64,000 nucleotides of DNA from Siphonodentalium dalli. Lineage: Eukaryota; Mollusca; Scaphopoda; Gadilida; Siphonodentaliidae. Position numbers and translations under genes: made by a program. The stretch is from assembly GCA_032622095.1 (NCBI GenBank), contig CP136068.1, positions 62,332,025 through 62,396,024 of the forward strand, read 5' to 3'. Every line of letters starts with the position of its first letter. The stretch's first letter is position 1. Shown here piece after piece: positions 51,805 to 63,030 of this stretch. A model generated the notes under the pieces. That model had not been told where the DNA came from. It saw only the letters and a list, made by a program, of their open reading frames with translations, and searched no databases.

Positions 51805-54800
51805 CGTTGCTGCCTGCCACTCTTATATGAGTTCATCCATGTCCACTCTTATATGAGTTGTTGTCTGTCCACTCTTATATGAGTTCCTCCCTGTCCACTC
51901 TTATATGAGTTCCTCCCTGTCCACTCTTATATGAGTTCCTAACTGTCCACTCTTATGAGTTCCTCCTGTCCACTCTTATATGAGTTTCTCCATGTCCACT
52001 CTTATATGAGTTCCTCCCTGACCACTCTTATATGAGTTCATGCCTGTCCACTCTTATATGAGTTCCCCCTGTCTACTCTTATGAGTTCCTCCCTGTCCAC
52101 TCTTATGAGTTCCCCTGTCCACTCTTATATGAGTTCCTCCCTGTCCAATCTTATATGAGTTGCTGCCTGCCACTCTTATATGAGTTCATCCATGTCCACT
52201 CTTATATGAGTTGATGTCTGTCCACTCTTATATGAGTTCCTCCCTGTCCACTCTTATGAGTTGCTGACTGTCCACTCTTATATGAGTTCCTCCTTGTCCA
52301 CTCTTATATGAGTTCCTCCCTGTCAACTCAAATATGAGTTCCTCCCTGACCACTCTTATATGTGTTCCTGCCTGTCCACTCTTATATGAGTTCCTCCCAG
52401 TCCACTCTTATGAGTTCCTCCTTGTCCACTCTTATATGAGTTTCTCCATGTCCACTCTTATATGAGTTCCTCCCTGACCACTCTTATATGAGTTCCTCCC
52501 TGTCCACTCTTATATGAGTTCCCCTGTCCACTCTTATATGAGTTCCTCCCTGTCCACTCTTATATGAGTTCCCCTGTCCACTCTTATATGATTTCCTCAT
52601 TTCCACTCTTATATGAGTTCCTCCCAGTCCACTCTTATATGAGTTGCTGCCTGTCCACTAGTATATGAGTCCCAGCCTGTCCACTCTTATATGAATTCCT
52701 GCATGTCCACTCTTATATGAGTTCTTCCCTGTCCACTCTTATATGAGTTCCTCCCTGTCAACTCGTATGAGTTCCTCCCTGTACACTGCTATATGAGTTC
52801 CTGCCTGTCAACTCGTATGAGTTCCTGCCTGTCCACTCTTATATGAGTTCCTGCCTGTCCACTCTTATATGGGTTCCTCCCTGTCCAATCTTATATGAAT
52901 TCCTCCCTGTCCACTCTTATATGAGTTCCTCCCTGTCCACTCTTATATGAGTTCCTCCCTGTCCACTCTTATATGAGTTCCTCCCTGTCCACTCTTATAT
53001 TAGTTCCTCCCGGTACACTCATATATTAGTTCCTCCCTGTCCTCTCTTATATGAGTTCCTCCCTGTCCACTCTTATATGAGTTGCTACCTGTCCACTCGT
53101 ATATGAGTTCCAGCCTGTCCACTCTTATGAGTTCCTGCATGTCCACTCTTATGAGTTCCTCCCTGTCCACTCTTATATGAGTTCCTGCCTGTCCACTCTT
53201 ATATGAGTTCCTGCCTGTCCACTCTTATGAGTTCCAGCCTGTCCACTCTTATATGAGTTCCTCATTTCCACTCTTATATGAGTTCCTCCCAGTCCACTCT
53301 TATATGAGTTGCTGCCTGTCCACTATTATATGAGTCCCAGTCTGTCCACTCTTATATGAATTCCTGCATGTCCACTCTTATATGAGTTCTTCCCTGTCCA
53401 CTCTTATATGAGTTCCTCCCTGTCAACTCTTATGAGTTCCTACCTGTACACTGCTATATGAGTTCCTGCCTGTCCACTCTTATATGAGTTCCTGCCTGTC
53501 CACTCTTATATGAGTTACTGCCTGTCCACTCTTATATGAGTTCCTCCCTGTCCACTCTTATATGAGTTCCTCCCTGTCCACTCGTATATGAGTTCCTCCC
53601 TGTCCACTCTTATATGAGTTCCTCCCTGTCCACTCTTATATTAGTTCCTCCCTGTACACTCATATATTAGTTCCTCTATGTCCTCTATGAGTTGTTGCCT
53701 GTCCACTATTATATGAGTCCCAGCCTGTTCACTCTTATATGAATTCCTGCATGTCCACTCTTATATGAGTTCTTCCCTGTCCACTGTTATATGAGTTCCT
53801 CCCTGTCCACTCTTATTTGAGATCCTCCCTGTCCACTATTATATGAGTTCCATCCTGTCCACTCTTATGAGTTCATCCCTGTCCACTCTTATATGAGTTC
53901 CTCCCTGTCCACTCTTATGAGTTCCTCCCTGTCCACTCTAATATGAGTTCCTCCCTGTCCACTCTTATATGAGTTCCTCCCTGTCCACTCTTATATGATT
54001 TCCTCCCTTTCCACTCTTATATGAGTTCCTCCCTGTCCACTCTTATATGAGTTGCTGCCTGTCCACTCGTATATGAGTTCCAGCCTTCCACTCTTATGAG
54101 TTCCTCCATGTCCACTCTTATGAGTTCCTCCCTGTCCACTCTTATATGAGTTCCTGCCTGTCCAGTCTTATGAGTTCCAGCCTGTCCACTCTTATGAGTT
54201 CCAGCCTGTCCACTCTTATATGAGTTCCCCCCTGTCCACTCTTATATTAGTTCCTCCCTGTCCACTATTATATTAGTTCCTCCCTGTCCACTCTTATATT
54301 AGTTCCTCCCTGTCCACTCTTATATTAGTTCCTCCCTGTCCACTCTTATACTAGTTACTCCCTGTCCACTCTTATATTAGTTCCTCCATGTACACTCATA
54401 TATTAGTTCCTCCCTGTCCTCTCTTATGAGTTCCTCCCTGTCCACTATTATATGAGTTGCTGCCTGTCCACTCGTATATGAGTTCCAGCCTGTCCACTCG
54501 TATATGAGTTCCAGCCTGTCCACTCGTATATGAGTTCCAGCCTGTCCACTCTTATATGAGTTCCTGCCTGTCCACTCTTATATGAGTTCCTGTCCGTCCA
54601 CTCTTGTGAGTTCCTCCATGTCCACACTTATGAGTACCTCCCTGTCCACTCTTATGAGTTCCTCCCTGTCCACTCTTATATGAGTTCCTGCCTGTCCACT
54701 CTTATATGAGTTCCAGCCTGTCCACTCTTATATGAGTTCCTGCCTGTCCACTCTTATATGAGTTCCTCCCTGTCCACTTTATATGAGTTCCTCCCTGTCC

Positions 54801-55247
54801 ACTCTTATATGAGTTCCTGCCTGTCCACTCTTATATGAGTTCCCCCTTGTCCACTCTTATATGAGTTGCTCCCTGTCCATTCTTTTATGAGTTTCTCCCT
54901 GTCCACTCAAATATGAGTTCCTCCCTGACCACTCTTATATGTGTTCCTGCCTGTCCACTCTTATATGAGTTCCTCCCAGTCCACTCTTATGAGTTCCTCC
55001 CTGTCCACTCTTATATGAGTTTCTCCATGTCCACTCTTATATGAGTTCCTCCCTGACCACTCTTATATGAGTTCCTGCCTGTCCACTCTTATAAGAGTTC
55101 CCCCTGTCTACTCTTATGAGTTCCTCCCTGTCCACTCTTATATGAGTTCCCCCTGTCCACTCTTATATGAGTTCCTCCATGTCCACTCTTATATGAGTTC
55201 CTCCATGTCCACCCTTATATGAGTTCCTCCCTGTCCAATCTTATATG
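51805..55247. repeat. ~3.4 kb higher-order repeat, copy 2
   Basis: Period of 3443 bp from the TATGCG unit and 3444 bp from the GATGTCTG unit. The segment near 53690-54010 has an unusual order: TCCTCTATGAGTTGTTGCC, then ATCC, CATCC and CTAATATG units. It looks like a local rearrangement not shared with copy 1. Confidence 0.75.
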
Positions 55248-56649
55248 CGTTGCTGCCTGCCACTCTTATATGAGTTCATCCATGTCCACTCTTATATGAG
55301 TTGTTGTCTGTCCACTCTTATATGAGTTCCTCCCTGTCCACTCTTATATGAGTTCCTCCCTGTCCACTCTTATATGAGTTCCTACCTGTCCACTCTTATG
55401 AGTTCCTCCCTGTCCACTCTTATATGAGTTTCTCCATGTCCACTCTTATATGAGTTCCTCCCTGACCACTCTTATATGAGTTCATGCCTGTCCACTCTTA
55501 TATGAGTTCCCCCTGTCCACTCTTATGAGTTCCTCCCTGTCCACTCTTATGAGTTCCCCTGTCCACTCTTATATGAGATCCTCCCTGTTCAATCTTATAT
55601 GAGTTGCTGCCTGCCACTCTTATATGAGTTCATCCATGTCCACTCTTATATGAGTTGATGTCTGTCCACTCTTATATGAGTTCCTCCCTGTCCACTCTTA
55701 TGAGTTGCTGACTGTCCACTCTTATATGAGTTCCTCCTTGTCCACTCTTATATGAGTTCCTCCCTGTCAACTCAAATATGAGTTCCTCCCTGACCACTCT
55801 TATATGTGTTCCTGCCTGTCCACTCTTATATGAGTTCCTCCCAGTCCACTCTTATGAGTTCCTCCTTGTCCACTCTTATATGAGTTTCTCCATGTCCACT
55901 CTTATGTGAGTTCCTCCCTGACCACTCTTATATGAGTTCCTCCCTGTCCACTCTTATATGAGTTCCCCTGTCCACTCTTATATGAGTTCCTCCCTGTCCA
56001 CTCTTATATGAGTTCCCCTGTCCACTCTTATATGATTTCCTCATTTCCACTCTTATATGAGTTCCTCCCAGTGCACTCTTATATGAGTTGCTGCCTGTCC
56101 ACTATTATATGAGTCCCAGCCTGTCCACTCTTATATGAATTACTGCATGTCCACTCTTATATGAGTTCTTCCCTGTCCACTCTTATATGAGTTCCTCCCT
56201 GTCAACTCGTATGAGTTCCTCCCTGTACACTGCTATATGAGTTCCTGCCTGTCCACTCTTATATGAGTTTCTGCCTGTCCACTCTTATATGGGTTCCAGC
56301 CTGTCCACTCTTATATGGGTTCCTCCCTGTCCACTCTTATATGAATTCCTCCCTGTCCACTCTTATATGAGTTCCTCCCTGTCCACTCTTATATGAGTTC
56401 CTCCCTGTCCACTCTTATATGAGTTCCTCCCTGTCCACTCTTATATTAGTTCCTCCCTGTACACTCATATATTAGTTCCTCCCTGTCCTCTCTTATATGA
56501 GTTCCTGCCTGTCCACTCTTATATGAGTTGCTACCTGTCCACTCGTATATGAGTTCCAGCCTGTCCACTCTTATGAGTTCCTGCATGTCCACTCTTATGA
56601 GTTCCTCCCTGTCCACTCTTATATGAGTTCCTGCCTGTCCACTCTTATG

Positions 56650-58714
56650 AGTTCCAGCCTGTCCACTCTTATGAGTTCCAGCCTGTCCACTCTTATATTA
56701 GTTCCTCCCTGTCCACTCTTATATTAGTTCCTCCCTGTCCACTCTTATATTAGTTCCTCTCTGTCCACTCTTATATTAGTTCATCCATGTACACTCATCT
56801 ATTAGTTCCTCCCTGTCCTCTCTTATGAGTTCCTCCCTGTCCACTATTATATGAGTTCCCCCTGTCCACTCTTATATGAGTTGCTCCCTGTCCATTCTTT
56901 TATGAGTTTCTCCCTGTCCACTCAAATATGAGTTCCTCCCTGACCACTCTTATATGTGTTCCTGCCTGTCCACTCTTATATGAGTTCCTCCCAGTCCACT
57001 CTTATGAGTTCCTCCATGTCCACTCTTATATGAGTTTCTCCATGTCCACTCTTAAATGAGTTCCTCCCTGACCACTCTTATATGAGTTCATGCCTGTCCA
57101 CTCTTATATGAGTTCCCCCTGTCTACTCTTATGAGTTCCTCCCTGTCCACTCTTATATGAGTTCCCCCTGTCCACTCTTATATGAGTTTCTCCATGTCCA
57201 CTCTTATATGAGTTCCTCCATGTCCACCCTTATATGAGTTCCTCCCTGTCCAATCTTATATGCGTTGCTGCCTGCCACTCTTATATGAGTTCATCCATGT
57301 CCACTCTTATATGAGTTGATGTCTGTCCACTCTTATATGAGTTCCTCCCTGTCCACTCTTATGAGTTGCTGACTGTCCACTCTTATATGAGTTCCTCCTT
57401 GTCCACTCTTATATGAGTTCCTCCCTGTCAACTCAAATATGAGTTCCTCCCTGACCTCTCTTATATGTGTTCCTGCCTGTCCACTCTTATGAGTTCCTCC
57501 CAGTCCACTCTTATGAGTTCCTCCCTGTCCACTCTTATATGAGTTTCTCCATGTCCACTCTTATATGAGTTCCTCCCTGACCACTCTTATATGAGTTCCT
57601 GCCTGTCCACTCTTATATGAGTTCCCCTGTCCACTCTTATATGAGTTCCTCATTTCCACTCTTATATGAGTTCCTCCCAGTCCACTCTTATATGAGTTGC
57701 TGCCTGTCCACTATTATATGAGTCCCAGCCTGTCCACTCTTATATGAATTCCTGCATGTCCACTCTTATATGAGTTCTTCCCTGTCCACTCTTATATGAG
57801 TTCCTCCCTGTCAACTCTTATGAGTTCCTCCCTGTACACTGCTATATGAGTTCCTGCCTGTCCACTCTTATATGAGTTCCTGCCTGTCCACTCTTATATG
57901 AGTTCATGCCTGTCCACTCTTATATGGGTTCCTCCCTGTCCACTCTTATATGAGTTCCTCCCTGTCCACTCTTATATGAGTTCCTGCCTGTCCACTCTTA
58001 TATGAGTTCCTCCCTGTCCACTCTTATATGAGTTCCTCCCTGTCCACTCTTATATTAGTTCCTCCCTGTCCTCTCTTATATGAGTTCATCCCTGTCCACT
58101 CTTATATGAGTTGCTGCCTGTCCACTCGTATATGAGTTCCGGCCTGTCCACTCTTATGAGTTCCTCCATGTCCACTATTATGAGTTCCTCCCTGTCCACT
58201 CTTATATGAGTTCCTGCCTGTCCACTCTTATGAGTTCCAGCCTGTCCACTCTTATAAGATCCAGCCTGTCCACTCTTATATGAGTTCCTCCCTGTCCACT
58301 CTTATGAGTTCCAGCCTGTCCACTCTTATGATTTCCAGCCTGTCCACTCTTATATTAGTTCCTCCCTGTCCACTCTTATATTAGTTCCTCCCTGTCCACT
58401 CTTATATTAGTTCCTCTCTGTCCACTCTTATATTAGTTCCTCCATGTACACTCATATATTAGTTCCTCTCTGTCCTCTCTTATGAGTTCCTCCCTGTCCA
58501 CTATTATATGAGTTGCTGCCTGTCCACTCGTATATGAGTTCCAGCCTGTCCACTCTTATATGAGTTCCTGCCTGTCCACTCTTATATGAGTTCCTGCCTG
58601 TCCACTCTTATGAGTTCCTCCATGTCCACTCTTATGAGTACCTGCCTGTCCACTCTTATGACTTCCTCCCTGTCCACTCTTATATGAGTTCCTGCCTGTC
58701 CACTCTTATATGAG
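56650..58714. repeat. 2.06 kb block copied 5286 bp downstream (copy 1)
   Basis: Matches 61936-64000 at a constant offset of 5286 bp. Checked pairs: the CATCTATTAG unit (TACACTC at 56790 and 62076), the TTCCGGCC unit (58141 and 63427) and the TATGACTTCC unit (58661 and 63947). No indel was found between these points and substitutions are few, for example TTAAATGAG at 57052 against TTATATGAG. The copy reaches the window end and probably continues. Confidence 0.88.
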
Positions 58715-59660
58715 TTCCAGCCTGTCCACTCTTATATGAGTTCCTGCCTGTCCACTCTTATATGAGTTCTTCCCTGTCCACTTTATATGAGTTCCTCCAT
58801 GTCCACTCTTATATGAGTTCCTGCCTGTCCACTCTTATATGAGTTCCCCTTTGTCCACTCTTATATGAGTTGCTCACTGTCCATTCTTTTATGAGTTTCT
58901 CCCTGTCCACTCAAATATGAGTTCCTCCCTGACCACTCTTATATGTGTTCCTGCCTGTCCACTCTTATATGAGTTCCTCCCAGTCCACTCTTATGAGTTC
59001 CTCCATGTCCACTCTTATATGAGTTTCTCCATGTCCACTCTTATATGAGTTCCTCCATGTCCACTCTTATATGAGTTCCTCCATGTCCACCCTTATATGA
59101 GTTCCTTCCTGTCCAATCTTATATGCGTTGCTGCCTGCCACTCTTATATGAGTTCATCCATGTCCACTCTTATATGAGTTGATGTCTGTCCACTCTTATA
59201 TGAGCTCCTCCCTGTCCACTCTTATGAGTTGCTGACTGTCCACTCTTATATGAGTTCCTCCTTGTCCACTCTTATATGAGTTCCTCCCTGTCAACTCAAA
59301 TATGAGTTCCTCCCTGACCTCTCTTATATGTGTTCCTGCCTGTCCACTCTTATATGAGTTCCTCCCAGTCCACTCTTATGAGTTCCTCCCTGTCCACTCT
59401 TATGTGAGTTTCTCCATGTCCACTCTTATATGAGTTGCTGCCTGTCCACTCGTATATGAGTTCCAGCCTGTCCACTCGTATATGAGTTCCAGCCTGTCCA
59501 CTCTTATATGAGTTCCTGCCTGTCCACTCTTATGAGTACCTCCCTGTCCACTCTTATGAGTTCCTCCCTGTCCACTCTTATATGAGTTCCTGCCTGTCCA
59601 CTCTTATATGAGTTCCAGCCTGTCCACTCTTATATGAGTTCCTGCCTGTCCACTCTTATA

Positions 59661-61345
59661 TGAGTTCCTCCCTGTCCACTTTATATGAGTTCCTCCCTGT
59701 CCACTCTTATATGAGTTCCTGCCTGTCCACTCTTATATGAGTTCCCCCTTGTCCACTCTTATATGAGTGGCTCCCTGTCCATTCTTTTATGAGTTTCTCC
59801 CTGTCCACTCAAATATGAGTTCCTCCCTGACCACTCTTATATGTGTTCCTGCCTGTCCACTCTTATATGAGTTCCTCCCAGTCCACTCTTTTGAGTTCCT
59901 CCATGTCCACTCTTATATGAGTTTCTCCATGTCCACTCTTATATGAGTTCCTCCCTGACCACTCTTATATGAGTTCCTGCCTGTCCACTCTTATATGAGT
60001 TCCCCCTGTCTACTCTTATGAGTTCCTCCCTGTCCACTCTTATATGAGTTCCCCCTGTCCACTCTTATATGAGTTTCTCCATGTCCACTCTTATATGAGT
60101 TCCTCCATGTCCACCCTTATATGAGTTCCTCCCTGTCCAATCTTATATGCGTTGCTGCCTGCCAATCTTATATGAGTTCATCCATGTCCACTCTTATATG
60201 AGTTGATGTCTGTCCACTCTTATATGAGTTCCTCCCTGTCCACTCATATGAGTTCCAGCCTGTCCACTCTTATGAGTTCCAGCCTGTCCACTCTTATATT
60301 AGTTCCTCCCTGTCCACTCTTATATTAGTTCCTCCCTGTCCACTCTTATATTAGTTCCTCTCTGTCCACTCTTATATTAGTTCATCCATGTACACTCATC
60401 TATTAGTTCCTCCCTGTCCTCTCTTATGAGTTCCTCCCTGTCCACTATTATATGAGTTCCCCCTGTCCACTCTTATATGAGTTGCTCCCTGTCCATTCTT
60501 TTATGAGTTTCTCCCTGTCCACTCAAATATGAGTTCCTCCCTGACCACTCTTATATGTGTTCCTGCCTGTCCACTCTTATATGAGTTCCTCCCAGTCCAC
60601 TCTTATGAGTTCCTCCATGTCCACTCTTATATGAGTTTCTCCATGTCCACTCTTATATGAGTTCCTCCCTGACCACTCTTATATGAGTTCCTGCCTGTCC
60701 ACTCTTATATGAGTTCCCCCTGTCTACTCTTATGAGTTCCTCCCTGTCCACTCTTATATGAGTTCCCCCTGTCCACTCTTATATGAGTTTCTCCATGTCC
60801 ACTCTTATATGAGTTCCTCCATGTCCACCCTTATATGAGTTCCTCCCTGTCCAATCTTATATGCGTTGCTGCCTGCCACTCTTATATGAGTTCATCCATG
60901 TCCACTCTTATATGAGTTGATGTCTGTCCACTCTTATATGAGTTCCTCCCTGTCCACTCTTATGAGTTGCTGACTGTCCACTCTTATATGAGTTCCTCCT
61001 TGTCCACTCTTATATGAGTTCCTCCCTGTCAACTCAAATATGAGTTCCTCCCTGACCTCTCTTATATGTGTTCCTGCCTGTCCACTCTTATGAGTTCCTC
61101 CCAGTCCACTCTTATGAGTTCCTCCCTGTCCACTCTTATATGAGTTTCTCCATGTCCACTCTTATATGAGTTCCTCCCTGACCACTCTTATATGAGTTCC
61201 TGCCTGTCCACTCTTATATGAGTTCCCCTGTCCACTCTTATATGAGTTCCTCATTTCCAGTCTTATATGAGTTCCTCCCAGTCCACTCTTATATGAGTTG
61301 CTGCCTGTCCACTATTATATGAGTCCCAGCCTGTCCACTCTTATA
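59661..61345. repeat. 1685-bp tandem duplication, copy 1
   Basis: Exact offset of 1685 bp at every marker tested: CCACTTTATA 59676 and 61361, GAGTGGCTCC 59765 and 61450, TATGCG 60150 and 61835, TACACTCATC 60391 and 62076, TATGCG 60864 and 62549. Direct tandem, so this is the cleanest and probably youngest duplication in the window. Confidence 0.92.
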
Positions 61346-63030
61346 TGAGTTCCTCCCTGTCCACTTTATATGAGTTCCTCCCTGTCCACTCTTATATGAG
61401 TTCCTGCCTGTCCACTCTTATATGAGTTCCCCCTTGTCCACTCTTATATGAGTGGCTCCCTGTCCATTCTTTTATGAGTTTCTCCCTGTCCACTCAAATA
61501 TGAGTTCCTCCCTGACCACTCTTATATGTGTTCCTGCCTGTCCACTCTTATATGAGTTCCTCCCAGTCCACTCTTTTGAGTTCCTCCATGTCCACTCTTA
61601 TATGAGTTTCTCCATGTCCACTCTTATATGAGTTCCTCCCTGACCACTCTTATATGAGTTCCTGCCTGTCCACTCTTATATGAGTTCCCCCTGTCTACTC
61701 TTATGAGTTCCTCCCTGTCCACTCTTATATGAGTTCCCCCTGTCCACTCTTATATGAGTTTCTCCATGTCCACTCTTATATGAGTTCCTCCATGTCCACC
61801 CTTATATGAGTTCCTCCCTGTCCAATCTTATATGCGTTGCTGCCTGCCAATCTTATATGAGTTCATCCATGTCCACTCTTATATGAGTTGATGTCTGTCC
61901 ACTCTTATATGAGTTCCTCCATGTCCACTCATATGAGTTCCAGCCTGTCCACTCTTATGAGTTCCAGCCTGTCCACTCTTATATTAGTTCCTCCCTGTCC
62001 ACTCTTATATTAGTTCCTCCCTGTCCACTCTTATATTAGTTCCTCTCTGTCCACTCTTATATTAGTTCATCCATGTACACTCATCTATTAGTTCCTCCCT
62101 GTCCTCTCTTATGAGTTCCTCCCTGTCCACTATTATATGAGTTCCCCCTGTCCACTCTTATATGAGTTGCTCCCTGTCCATTCTTTTATGAGTTTCTCCC
62201 TGTCCACTCAAATATGAGTTCCTCCCTGACCACTCTTATATGTGTTCCTGCCTGTCCACTCTTATATGAGTTCCTCCCAGTCCACTCTTATGAGTTCCTC
62301 CATGTCCACTCTTATATGAGTTTCTCCATGTCCACTCTTATATGAGTTCCTCCCTGACCACTCTTATATGAGTTCCTGCCTGTCCACTCTTATATGAGTT
62401 CCCCCTGTCTACTCTTATGAGTTCCTCCCTGTCCACTCTTATATGAGTTCCCCCTGTCCACTCTTATATGAGTTTCTCCATGTCCACTCTTATATGAGTT
62501 CCTCCATGTCCACCCTTATATGAGTTCCTCCCTGTCCAATCTTATATGCGTTGCTGCCTGCCACTCTTATATGAGTTCATCCATGTCCACTCTTATATGA
62601 GTTGATGTCTGTCCACTCTTATATGAGTTCCTCCCTGTCCACTCTTATGAGTTGCTGACTGTCCACTCTTATATGAGTTCCTCCTTGTCCACTCTTATAT
62701 GAGTTCCTCCCTGTCAACTCAAATATGAGTTCCTCCCTGACCTCTCTTATATGTGTTCCTGCCTGTCCACTCTTATGAGTTCCTCCCAGTCCACTCTTAT
62801 GAGTTCCTCCCTGTCCACTCTTATATGAGTTTCTCCATGTCCACTCTTATATGAGTTCCTCCCTGACCACTCTTATATGAGTTCCTGCCTGTCCACTCTT
62901 ATATGAGTTCCCCTGTCCACTCTTATATGAGTTCCTCATTTCCACTCTTATATGAGTTCCTCCCAGTCCACTCTTATATGAGTTGCTGCCTGTCCACTAT
63001 TATATGAGTCCCAGCCTGTCCACTCTTATA
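61346..63030. repeat. 1685-bp tandem duplication, copy 2
   Basis: Second copy, ending where GTCCACTCTTATATGA continues with ATTCC (63030) and not with GTTCC as at 61345. Differences are single bases, for example TTTCCAGTC at 61257 against TTTCCACTC at 62942, and CTCCCTG near 60236 against CTCCATG near 61921. Confidence 0.92.
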
